A stretch of DNA of 11,488 nucleotides from Deltaproteobacteria bacterium (GCA_016932235.1 JAFGDF010000353.1:1-11488), one strand, 5' to 3'; counted from the stretch's first letter, positions 1 through 6,403 are shown. Notes: generated by a model from the letters alone, not told the origin. Numbers and translations: made by a program.

Positions 1-546
1 ATTGCTAACAGTTTCATCCAAGTGAACAAAAATACATCCTTTTTCACTTAATAGTTCCCTCATAAGAACAAGACGCTCATAAATCATGTGCAGGTAGGAA
101 TCAGCTCCTTTCCCCCACATATCCCTATAGGCCACCATCTCAAGCGCGGATTGGTCCTTCCCAACCGTCTCCTTTTCATCCCCAATCGGCACATTCATCG
201 TGAAATCCGCGCCCACATCAAATGGTGGGTCGATATAGATAAGGTCGATCTTGCCTTTGAAGTCTTTGAGAAGGCTTGCCATAACGAGCTTGTTGTCGCC
301 CCAGATCAGCATGTTGCGGAAATCGTCGTGGTGGGCCTTGATGGGATCGAAAAGAGAGCCCTGGACATGGGCTCGGGAGGCGGGTTCGTCTATGGTCTCA
401 ATCTTCTGGAGGGGCATGGCGCAGCCGGCGATGTCCACCATCCTGCGGTTGCCGTATTCATCATACTTTCCTTCCCAGACCAGCTCTGTCTTCATTTGGG
501 ATAAAGGATGCGGATTGTCCAATCCCCAGCGAACATTGTCAACCAT
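1..546 (-). CDS. Site-specific DNA methyltransferase, beta class (N6-adenine type), 3'-truncated by window edge
   Basis: An open minus-strand frame runs from an ATG at 546 to base 1, giving the first 182 residues of a longer protein. The key motif is IYIDPPF, with D106-P107-P108-F109: the catalytic DPPY/F motif IV of amino-methyltransferases. It is preceded by LIWGDN (81-85), usual in Type III Mod-like and related enzymes, and followed by a YRDMW segment and SEKGCIFVHLDE (168-178). DPPF near the N-terminus fits the beta arrangement, where the target-recognition region and AdoMet motif I follow; those lie outside the window. The start is set by GGAG 7 nt upstream and an in-frame stop 12 codons before the ATG. 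It follows the PIN gene by 36 nt and is probably co-transcribed with it. By family it methylates adenine in a specific DNA site. Whether a restriction partner lies downstream cannot be seen. Confidence 0.88.
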   Translation of the reverse strand, partial: MVDNVRWGLDNPHPLSQMKTELVWEGKYDEYGNRRMVDIAGCAMPLQKIETIDEPASRAHVQGSLFDPIKAHHDDFRNMLIWGDNKLVMASLLKDFKGKIDLIYIDPPFDVGADFTMNVPIGDEKETVGKDQSALEMVAYRDMWGKGADSYLHMIYERLVLMRELLSEKGCIFVHLDETVSN

Positions 547-582
547 GCGGTTTCTCCGATATACTTTCTGATTTTTTAGCTT

Positions 583-993
583 TTATTTCTTGATCAAAAC
601 AGCATACCCTTCTTGCTCGAAATGGCGATCATTGGTAAGCACTTCAACCAATGATTCATTCTTCATAACGTTCATGGAGATACAATCGATTAGGCTGTAC
701 TGTTTGTCGTTTCGGCTCTCATAAAAAGACAATCCCTTCAAGAAAGAATCACGGGTTTGAGGAATAACTTTAACGTTTGGGTTTTCCAGTATCGAACGGA
801 CCATTTTTGCTGCCTGCTGTCGCATGTGCTCGCCACTTCTTAGGGCGGCCAAGAATTCGGTTAAGACTTCGTCCGTTGTAATGATTAATGCCTCGCCCAA
901 CAGCACCCTGGCGGCTTTAGCCGCCTCCGCCCATTGATCATGCGGCTTAACTAAAGCGATCCAGTAGTGAGAATCTGCAAAAACCTTTTTCAT
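583..993 (-). CDS. PIN-domain ribonuclease, VapC-like toxin candidate
   Basis: This 136-residue protein is the usual size of a single PIN domain. The four acidic positions expected of the Mg2+/Mn2+-dependent nuclease are visible: D7 in VFADSHYWIAL, E46 in DEVLTEFLAAL, D103 in YSLIDCISM and D122 in LTNDRHFEQEGY. All are intact, so it should be catalytically competent. Proteins of this type are usually toxins that cleave tRNA, rRNA or mRNA and are held by an upstream-encoded antitoxin. Its ATG overlaps the end of the 303-aa gene by 4 nt (ATGA), a sign of translational coupling and of a toxin-antitoxin-like pair. A methyltransferase gene follows after 36 nt. The PIN fold is clear; the RNA target and the toxin role are inferences from family and arrangement. 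Confidence 0.88.
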   Translation of the reverse strand: MKKVFADSHYWIALVKPHDQWAEAAKAARVLLGEALIITTDEVLTEFLAALRSGEHMRQQAAKMVRSILENPNVKVIPQTRDSFLKGLSFYESRNDKQYSLIDCISMNVMKNESLVEVLTNDRHFEQEGYAVLIKK

Positions 994-1901
994 TTTTTCG
1001 GAGCCCCATACAAATAATGGTCCAAATTCTCATTTAGGTCATTCGGTAACTTATCCCATTCTTCCTGTGGAATTTCCTTCGCAAGATCATTCAACACGTC
1101 TTCAATTGGTCGAGCAGTTCGATCGTATGTTTCCTCATCCTTAGTAAGCTTTAATTCATCGACCCTTAAAATCCTAAGGATTTTTCCTTGTGCTGAAAAT
1201 TCTCCTAAGCCTTTTACAAACATTTGAACTGTTCTATGTTCTTTAAGCGCTGTAGTAACCTGGTCTTCCTGTTCGGGAGTAAAAATGACAGTAACGATGG
1301 TGTCTTCAGCTGACCAGATCTGAAATCGGCCTTTCTTAACATCGGTTTCAAATACCTCACCTGTAATTGCTACATGATCTTCGTATGGTGTTTCAGTAAA
1401 TGTTTCCAGCTTTCTTTTATGTGCTAATGTCAAATATGCAGGCTTTTTTTCAGCCACTTTCATCTCCACGAGCTCATCATCGGTAAGGGTTTGACCCCAT
1501 TTAATATACTCCGGAAGTAATGCTCTAGGAAAACGTTGAGGCAATTCGACATCTGTTTCCAGGGCTTCAAATACGTCATGGGCGAGTTCAACAGCCTCAT
1601 TGATTTCAACAGGTTCAGGTTCGAAAAAACTCGTTTGATCTGATTCCTCCATAAAAACCTCAAGAGGCGCAGTAGCACTGCCATCCTCTATCCTTCTCAA
1701 ACACAAACGCACCCTTTCTTCAAAGTGGTGCGGTAGGCGTTCACGATCGGGATTTGCTGTTTTCCAAAGTGTTTTAGCGGTTTCCGCCACCATCTTTTGA
1801 AATTGGCTCAATTCCGCCAAGGCCCTTAAATCAAGGGCATGATCCCGAAATCGCTCTCCTTTAAAAGTCAGCTTTACAACCTCTTTCCATTTACCAGTCA
1901 T
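990..1901 (-). CDS. Protein of unknown family encoded upstream of the PIN nuclease; candidate antitoxin
   Basis: This is a 303-residue soluble, acidic protein without signal peptide or membrane segment. I cannot assign a named family. Three parts can be seen: an N-terminal region (1-80) with VKLTFKGERF, a helical stretch and LCLRRIEDGSATAPLEV; an acidic helical middle (about 90-150); and a strand-rich stretch (about 176-252) that could form a small beta-barrel or OB-like fold, which is a guess from the strand pattern. The C-terminus (265-298), including IPQEEWDKLPNDLNENLDHYLYG, resembles the C-terminal tails I recall from small proteins encoded just before PIN toxins. Together with the 4-nt overlap this suggests an antitoxin or regulator of the PIN protein. 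The start is supported by GGAGGT 6 nt before the ATG. At 303 aa it would be much longer than common VapB antitoxins. Confidence 0.72.
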   Translation of the reverse strand: MTGKWKEVVKLTFKGERFRDHALDLRALAELSQFQKMVAETAKTLWKTANPDRERLPHHFEERVRLCLRRIEDGSATAPLEVFMEESDQTSFFEPEPVEINEAVELAHDVFEALETDVELPQRFPRALLPEYIKWGQTLTDDELVEMKVAEKKPAYLTLAHKRKLETFTETPYEDHVAITGEVFETDVKKGRFQIWSAEDTIVTVIFTPEQEDQVTTALKEHRTVQMFVKGLGEFSAQGKILRILRVDELKLTKDEETYDRTARPIEDVLNDLAKEIPQEEWDKLPNDLNENLDHYLYGAPKK

Positions 1902-2142
1902 TATTGCACCTCCAGAATTTCCAGAGATTTAATACTTTGGTTCTCCAAAATATTTTCTATCATTACCTGTTTTCATTAAAACGTGTTCCGTTGCCATTAG
2001 CTATTGATTCAACACTCCGCTGGAATGACGGACACTTTGGTTTTAGAGAACTCCCAAATTTCCCATAAAGGTGGATATCTAATTGCGGTCACCCCATCAT
2101 TGGTCTCCTTTTCCATTTACAATCTTGCTATAAGGACCAATC
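1902..2142. other. Intergenic stretch with a possible decayed interspersed repeat
   Basis: No convincing gene is seen between the MerR-like gene and the 303-aa gene. Read on the minus strand, the segment around 2035-2017 (GTGTCCGTCATTCCAGCGG) recalls the GTCATTCC-type interspersed repeats common in Proteobacteria, but the expected inverted partner (GGGAATC-like) is poorly kept. The short plus-strand open frame at 2004-2204 runs into the MerR-like gene on the opposite strand and has no recognisable product. No clear terminator hairpin was found downstream of the MerR-like gene. Confidence 0.25.
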
Positions 2143-2571
2143 CTATCCAAGGAAGCCTGCCTGTTTTTGCGGAAGGTGCCATCCATTCTGCTGCAATTCC
2201 GTAATCTCAGCACCAATTTCTTCCGTATCGAACCGAAAATATTGCTGCCTTGTGATTGCGCTGAAATATTTCCCTTTCTCAACAATGATCATATCCATAC
2301 CGTCTGTATATATAATCAATCGAGAAAGCGGTTCATCATCCGGGAGCATCTCTGATAGGCGGCTGATTCCCAGACGAATCTTTTGGAGACTTAACCCATG
2401 TTTCCGTAGTGAGACGAGAACTCGGAGCTTTATAATATCTTTGAATGAATAATGGGCACGTCTTCCGTTAATATCGGGAGTGATTATGTCCAGACGCCCC
2501 CAATATTTTAGTTGATTCGCCGTTGCCCCCGTCAATTTAATGACCAAGTCTGTCTTATATATACGATCCAT
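2143..2571 (-). CDS. MerR-like HTH transcriptional regulator
   Basis: This 142-residue protein has an N-terminal winged-helix domain of MerR type (about residues 5-72). It begins IYKTDLVIKLTGATANQLKYWGRLDIITPD, the first helix-turn-helix with the usual W/Y-x-R-x-G-like turn, followed by RRAHYSFKDIIKLRVLVSLRKHGLSLQKIR, the wing and second helical pair. The C-terminal part (about 80-130) is short, has no cysteine cluster and so does not look like a metal-sensing MerR. Its ligand is unknown. The start codon has only a weak ribosome binding site, but the domain begins right at this methionine. The gene lies 112 nt downstream of the LarA-like gene, with a perfect inverted repeat immediately upstream of its own start, suggesting autoregulation. 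Control of the neighbouring hydroxy-acid genes is inferred from position only. Confidence 0.8.
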   Translation of the reverse strand: MDRIYKTDLVIKLTGATANQLKYWGRLDIITPDINGRRAHYSFKDIIKLRVLVSLRKHGLSLQKIRLGISRLSEMLPDDEPLSRLIIYTDGMDMIIVEKGKYFSAITRQQYFRFDTEEIGAEITELQQNGWHLPQKQAGFLG

Positions 2572-2581
2572 ATCGCTTTTA

Positions 2582-2618
2582 GGTTGAAAAAACCTCTATT
2601 TTTTATCATTTTTCAACC
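2582..2618. promoter_or_regulatory. Perfect 10-bp inverted repeat, candidate operator of the MerR-like regulator
   Basis: GGTTGAAAAA (2582-2591) and TTTTTCAACC (2609-2618) form perfect inverted arms around a 17-bp AT-rich spacer, ending 11 bp before the start codon of the MerR-like gene. The left arm also takes part in a smaller dyad, AGGTT-GAAAA-AACCT (2581-2595). MerR-family proteins bind dyads placed in or near the promoter, so autoregulation is a reasonable reading. On the minus strand TTGAAA occurs as a -35-like hexamer in the first arm, but no good -10 is found at the right distance. A terminator is less likely because the loop is long, the stem is AT-rich and no following T-run is seen. 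Confidence 0.5.
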
Positions 2619-2683
2619 AAAAATGCCAATAAAACCTTTTTATGTCAAGGAAAAAGATTGGTGATTATTACTTCCGAATGGTC

Positions 2684-3982
2684 TTAATCTTCATCTTCAA
2701 GAACCGGCAGGATAACTCCCCCTGAAGGAACGATGTGGACCTCCGGGTTGGGAATAAGCGATGAACATAGCGAGAAAGCCTGGCTTAAGTCCTCGGCGTA
2801 AAGAAATCCGATCTTTTCGACACTCTCCCTGGGCATCTCTCTGGATACGAGGATAACTTTGTAGTCATGCTGGGCGAGGAGCGCCTGTGCCATCGACATA
2901 TTAAGCTCCGGAGCGCCGTCCTCGAGAATGCGTTCGTTATTATCAAATAGCCCGAAAACTCCTTCCATGATATTCCCTCCACATTCTCTAAGGAACCTTT
3001 CGCATCCTTTCAGATACGGTTGAGGCAGGGGAAACCGGCACTCCGCAACAAGGATAATAATCCCGCCCCTCTTGGTGATCATGGATGCGGGCGCAATGGG
3101 TTTCATGATCTGAGTGCCTTCGTTATAGGGAAATGAGCTGATAATCGTCACATCCGCCTTCTTTTGAAATTTTTTGGAAATGATGTTCCTGCATATCTCA
3201 ATTCCCGCAAGGTGAGCTTCAACCGGATCTCCGGCCACAAGGTCGAAAAGCCGGTCATTGTTATCCAGCACACTGTTTAAAATGAAATCCAGCCCCGCCG
3301 CCCTGGCCAGGGCGGTAACCTTTTCATAGAAGGGATTGCCCTGGAGGATTCCAAGCCCAGATCCTTTTCTGAACGCGTACTTGAGGTGGTGTTCAAGGAT
3401 AGCCTCAAAATTCGACACGCCGGGGAAAAGTATCTTGCCCCCGCCACCGAACCCGTTCATCGGATGGGGGAATATGGATCCGATGCCTATCCTGAATTTT
3501 GCCTCGTGGACCTTCCGGTTAATTTTTACCACGGTTCCTGAATCGAGCCGGCCGACCGGGACAAGATCAGGGGACAGACAGTCATGGTTGATAAAGGAAT
3601 AGTCGCTTACGACATCTTTACCATAGACATTTTCCAACTCGTCATTAGTGAGCTTCCGGTGGGTGCCGAGAGAAACAACAATGAGTATATTGCTTTCAGG
3701 TATGCCGGAATCTTTTAAACGCTCCAGTAAAGTCTTTAATATTATCTTTTTCGGCGAGTATCTTGTCTGGTCCTCTATGATTATGGCGACGGTATCTGAA
3801 GGTCTGAGCCGTTCCTGGAGGGTTGCCGATCCCACAGGGTTCTCAAGGGCGTCAAGTGTGATCCGCTCAGCGTCTTTCCTGTCAGGATTATCCTTAAAAG
3901 TCGCAAAAGTAAGAACACGCCAGTCGGACGGCGGTTCAAAAAATAATTTTTCCCTTCCGTACATTACATATGTCTTATCCAT
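2684..3982 (-). CDS. LarA-family (DUF2088) nickel-pincer 2-hydroxyacid racemase/epimerase
   Basis: This 432-residue protein matches the lactate racemase LarA family in length and motifs. Visible are EDQTR (D71, R74), equivalent to the DD-TRP motif; GTHR with H108; FPHPMNGFGGGGK with H173 and K183; and a further histidine H199 in EAILEHH. The H-to-K spacing of 10 and K-to-H spacing of 16 are those of the LarA residues that act in catalysis, bind the pincer nucleotide covalently (Lys) and bind nickel (His). Q291 and K294 in GTQIMK also fit the family. The enzyme is therefore probably active with the Ni-pincer cofactor and would invert or epimerise C2 of a 2-hydroxy acid; relatives act on many substrates besides lactate, so lactate should not be assumed. 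No larB, larC or larE cofactor gene is in the window. It lies downstream of the IlvD/Edd gene across a 210-nt repeat-filled gap and upstream of the MerR-like gene. Confidence 0.9.
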   Translation of the reverse strand: MDKTYVMYGREKLFFEPPSDWRVLTFATFKDNPDRKDAERITLDALENPVGSATLQERLRPSDTVAIIIEDQTRYSPKKIILKTLLERLKDSGIPESNILIVVSLGTHRKLTNDELENVYGKDVVSDYSFINHDCLSPDLVPVGRLDSGTVVKINRKVHEAKFRIGIGSIFPHPMNGFGGGGKILFPGVSNFEAILEHHLKYAFRKGSGLGILQGNPFYEKVTALARAAGLDFILNSVLDNNDRLFDLVAGDPVEAHLAGIEICRNIISKKFQKKADVTIISSFPYNEGTQIMKPIAPASMITKRGGIIILVAECRFPLPQPYLKGCERFLRECGGNIMEGVFGLFDNNERILEDGAPELNMSMAQALLAQHDYKVILVSREMPRESVEKIGFLYAEDLSQAFSLCSSLIPNPEVHIVPSGGVILPVLEDED

Positions 3983-4034
3983 GCTTTAGCCTTTTTCTTT
4001 ATGAGTGGAACCTTTAAATTATATCAATTATTAA

Positions 4035-4097
4035 GGTTTACGGTTTAAGGTACACGGTATACGGTGTGCGGTTTATGGTCGATGGTGCGAGGTAATA
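4035..4097 (+). repeat. Array of nine degenerate 7-bp GGTNNNN units
   Basis: Nine consecutive 7-nt units each begin with GGT: GGTTTAC, GGTTTAA, GGTACAC, GGTATAC, GGTGTGC, GGTTTAT, GGTCGAT, GGTGCGA and GGTAATA. The phase is unbroken over 63 bp. It lies in the gap between the dehydratase and the LarA-like gene. Heptanucleotide short tandem repeats are known in cyanobacteria and other bacteria, usually intergenic; their role here is unknown. Confidence 0.8.
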
Positions 4098-4128
4098 ATG
4101 TATAAATTTGCTGATCTGTATATATGTT

Positions 4129-4191
4129 ATTTCCCCTCCACCTTATCCCCGATACCTTCTATCTTCTACCTTCTACCTTCTACCTTCCACC
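4129..4191 (-). repeat. Second heptad array, oriented opposite to the first
   Basis: Read on the minus strand from 4191, the 7-nt units are GGTGGAA, GGTAGAA three times, GATAGAA, GGTATCG, GGGATAA, GGTGGAG and GGGAAAT, again nine units in 63 bp. The core is nearly perfect (TACCTTC-type units on the plus strand, 4153-4187). It ends 2 nt from the dehydratase stop codon. Together with the array at 4035-4097 it forms a head-to-head pair 31 bp apart. A longer related block, CCACCTTATCCCC (4138-4150) and CCACCTTTATCCCC (4187-4200), brackets the core. Confidence 0.8.
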
Positions 4192-4192
4192 T

Positions 4193-5887
4193 TTATCCCC
4201 TGTGCCTTATGATTGCCCCCTCATCCGCTGACGAGGCCAGTTTTGAGTAGAGATTCAGATATCCTTTTTTTGTCTTCGGCTCGGGCCTTTTCCATTTTTT
4301 CAGGCGTTTTTCAATCTCATCGTCCGGAACTTCCAGGGTAATCGTGCAGTTTATTACGTCTATGCTTATTTTATCACCGTTTTCAATGATCGCTATGGGC
4401 CCCCCTTCCGCTGCTTCAGGTGAGATATGCCCCACGAAACATCCGTTATTGGTGCCGGAAAATCTCCCGTCCGTTACCACGGCTGTTGACTTATGCAGCC
4501 CCAGGCCATGGAGATACTTGAGCGCTCTGTACATCTCCACCATACCGGGTCCGCCCTTTGGACCCTCATACCTGATTACGACCACATGTCCCGCCTTTAT
4601 CTTTCCATCCAGGATTGCCCGGTTGGCCTCCTCTTCGGAGTTAAAAACAGCAGCCGTTCCGGTGAATTGCCTTACGCTGGGGTCTATGGCGGTGGGTTTG
4701 CTTATTCCTGTTTTAGGCGCCAGGTTGCCTCTAAGCACTGCCAGCCCCCCGGTGGAGTCAAAGGGCTGATCTATTGTCTTTATCACTTCATTGTTTTCAG
4801 GGAACCTGTACCGGAAATTATCTATGTTCTCTCTCATGGTCTTTCCCGTGCATGTCATCACATCCATATTGAGCATTGTCCGGAGCCTGTCCATTACGCG
4901 GGGTATTCCGCCAGCTTTCCACAACGCCTCCATGTCCCAGTCAGCAGCGGGATAGACCTTTGCGATTGTGGGTGTTTTTTTGCTGTATTCTTCAAAGGCT
5001 CTGAGAACGTCAATATCCAGCTCCGCTTCATAGGCCAGGGCGCACAGGTGAAGAACCGCGTTGGTTGAACCACCGATGGTTAAGCACACCTTGATTGCAT
5101 TTTCCATGGATTCCCTGTTTATTATGTCTCTGGCCGTGATTTCCTGCCTCACGAGATTACATATGGCCTCACCTGATTGTTCCGCCAGCCTTAATCTGTC
5201 TGCATATACCGCGGGGATTGAGGCCCCGTCCGTAAGACTCATGCCGATTGCTTCCGTAAGACAGCACATGGTGTTTGCCGTGCCCATAAAGGAACACGAC
5301 CCGCATGTCGGACAGGAAAGATCTTCCACTATTTTATATTCATCGAGTGAAATCTTTCTTGCCTTGTACATTCCCATTGCCTCGGAAATCGTGGTGGAGT
5401 TGGATTTTACCCCGTTGAATTCGATCCCCCCGATCATAGGGCCTCCGTTTACAAGAATAGACGGAATATTTAGCCTTGCGGCGGCCATGAGCATCCCCGG
5501 CACGATCTTGTCACATGATGCCATCAAGACGATGCCGTCCAGAGGGTTTGCAGCGGCCATTATTTCGACAGAGTCGCATATCACTTCTCTGGAAGGCAAA
5601 ACATAATTAAAATTCTCTTTGGCGACGGCGTCACATAATCCGATCACTCCGAACTCATATACGGTTCCTCCTGCCCGGTGAATTCCTTTCTTTATATGCT
5701 CACTGATCTGCTTGAAATTGAAATGACCGGGAATAAGTGTGCTCCATGAGTTCGCGATGCCGATGGCTGGTCTCCTGGCGCTGAAATCGTCATCGGAGTA
5801 TCCCATGCTCTTTATCACATTACGGATATCGGCGTTTTCCATTCCCATCAAGGACCCGGAACTTCTGAATTTCTTTTTGTCTCTCAT
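4193..5887 (-). CDS. IlvD/Edd-family dehydratase (dihydroxy-acid or sugar-acid dehydratase)
   Basis: This 564-residue protein is full length for the family, which dehydrates 2,3-dihydroxy acids to 2-keto acids with an Fe-S cluster and Mg2+. Visible are NSWSTLIPGH (46-55), LPSREVICDSVE (97-108), SCDKIVPGM (C125; D126 and the Lys that is carbamylated in relatives, K127), SCPTCGSC (191-198), GGSTNAVLH (272-280), RYEGPKGGPGM (439-449) and TDGRFSG with the catalytic serine S477. The first cluster cysteine of [2Fe-2S] members (PCN) is replaced by PGH, as in E. coli IlvD. The GTNNGCFVGH segment after S477 departs from the GGTSG/LSIGH of E. coli IlvD, hinting at another substrate. No other ilv biosynthesis gene is nearby, while a LarA-like enzyme and a UxaA-type protein are, so a catabolic 2,3-dihydroxy acid is more likely than valine/isoleucine synthesis. 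Biosynthetic DHAD is not excluded. Confidence 0.9.
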   Translation of the reverse strand: MRDKKKFRSSGSLMGMENADIRNVIKSMGYSDDDFSARRPAIGIANSWSTLIPGHFNFKQISEHIKKGIHRAGGTVYEFGVIGLCDAVAKENFNYVLPSREVICDSVEIMAAANPLDGIVLMASCDKIVPGMLMAAARLNIPSILVNGGPMIGGIEFNGVKSNSTTISEAMGMYKARKISLDEYKIVEDLSCPTCGSCSFMGTANTMCCLTEAIGMSLTDGASIPAVYADRLRLAEQSGEAICNLVRQEITARDIINRESMENAIKVCLTIGGSTNAVLHLCALAYEAELDIDVLRAFEEYSKKTPTIAKVYPAADWDMEALWKAGGIPRVMDRLRTMLNMDVMTCTGKTMRENIDNFRYRFPENNEVIKTIDQPFDSTGGLAVLRGNLAPKTGISKPTAIDPSVRQFTGTAAVFNSEEEANRAILDGKIKAGHVVVIRYEGPKGGPGMVEMYRALKYLHGLGLHKSTAVVTDGRFSGTNNGCFVGHISPEAAEGGPIAIIENGDKISIDVINCTITLEVPDDEIEKRLKKWKRPEPKTKKGYLNLYSKLASSADEGAIIRHRG

Positions 5888-5915
5888 CCTATTTCCCTTT
5901 TTTGATTAAACATAA

Positions 5916-6026
5916 TCACAAATCCATATCCTTTTCGCAGAAAGAAGCCTCTACTATAAAATCCCTGGCTATTTCTATACCTTTATTTATGGTCTTCAGT
6001 GTGCCTCCTTCTTCCTGATAAATTTC
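5916..6026 (-). pseudogene. Fragment resembling the large (C-terminal) subunit of UxaA-family dehydratases
   Basis: Starting from a frame that overlaps the stop of the SAF gene, 36 codons and a TGA read EIYQEEGGTLKTINKG followed by IEIARDFIVEASFCEKDMDL. This recalls the conserved segment of altronate/galactarate dehydratase and sulfolactate sulfo-lyase large subunits (EEGGT..T..KG..IA......A....) that precedes their CGGSD motif; the CGGSD part and the rest of the roughly 380-residue protein are absent. It sits where the large-subunit gene is expected, directly after the SAF gene, and has no ATG or GTG of its own at the front of the frame. The AGGAGG here is explained by the Glu-Glu-Gly-Gly codons. 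The best reading is a remnant left by internal deletion. The match is from memory of family motifs, not alignment, so a chance open frame remains possible. Confidence 0.5.
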
Positions 6027-6333
6027 ACGCGGATTTTGCCTCCGGTTGGATTTTTATTTTAGGGCTCGCAATATTGTGGTCGTGAACATGGTTGCCCTCG
6101 CTTATGTCTCGCGTAGCCACGCCGATCAGCTGACCATATTTAAAAACGGGTTCTGCTGCATGAATATCCGTCACGGCTATCTTGTGAAACTTTGGTATTT
6201 CTTCAACAGCGATGACCTCAAACACCTCGTCTTTTTTTTGGTATCTCGCCACCGCGCCGGCGCCCAGCACTTCAGTTACCGTCACCACGTTATCATTATC
6301 GTGTATGAGGATTGAATTGATTTTTTTATCCAC
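6025..6333 (-). CDS. UxaA-type SAF-domain protein (dehydratase/lyase small subunit)
   Basis: This 102-residue protein corresponds to the N-terminal domain or separate small subunit of altronate (UxaA), galactarate (GarD) and sulfolactate (SuyA) dehydratases or lyases. Characteristic features are HDNDNV (11-16), the core IPKFHKIAVTDI (47-57, with H50 and K51), PVFKYGQLIGVAT (62-74) and the terminal HVHDHN (82-87). Such subunits work with a large UxaA C-terminal-type subunit that binds the metal or Fe-S centre. Here that partner is missing except for the fragment just downstream, so this protein may be an orphan, may pair with a distant large subunit, or may have a new partner. The start is a GTG preceded by GGAGG 10 nt upstream. 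It lies upstream of the IlvD/Edd gene on the same strand (138 nt apart) and behind the transporter terminator, so a promoter is expected in 6334-6403. Confidence 0.85.
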   Translation of the reverse strand: MDKKINSILIHDNDNVVTVTEVLGAGAVARYQKKDEVFEVIAVEEIPKFHKIAVTDIHAAEPVFKYGQLIGVATRDISEGNHVHDHNIASPKIKIQPEAKSA

Positions 6334-6403
6334 TGATGAATACCCTCCGGATATAAATTTATCTTGAACAGCAATGTTTTCATATATTACTTTGCCGTAA
6401 TAG

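Noticed and set aside
88..504. Plus-strand open frame of 138 codons
   Set aside because: It is antisense to the methyltransferase frame that carries DPPF; its product shows no domain.
2582..2618. Inverted repeat as a terminator for the LarA-like gene
   Set aside because: The stem is AT-rich with a 17-nt loop and lacks a following T-run; it also lies directly before the MerR-like start codon.
4035..4191. Repeat cluster considered as a CRISPR array
   Set aside because: The units are 7 bp, contiguous and without spacers, and no cas gene is present.
4493..5068. Long plus-strand open frame of 191 codons
   Set aside because: It is entirely antisense to the IlvD/Edd dehydratase, whose motifs are continuous; no ribosome binding site or domain of its own.
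5061..5606. Plus-strand open frame of 181 codons
   Set aside because: Antisense shadow of the dehydratase.
4193..5887. Firm assignment as biosynthetic ilvD
   Set aside because: No other ilv or leu gene is near, the GTNNG segment differs from E. coli IlvD, and the neighbours are catabolic in type; kept as a family-level call.
6025..6333. Assignment as SuyA (sulfolactate sulfo-lyase small subunit)
   Set aside because: The fold fits, but no large SuyB-like subunit is present and small SAF subunits of several enzymes cannot be told apart by eye.
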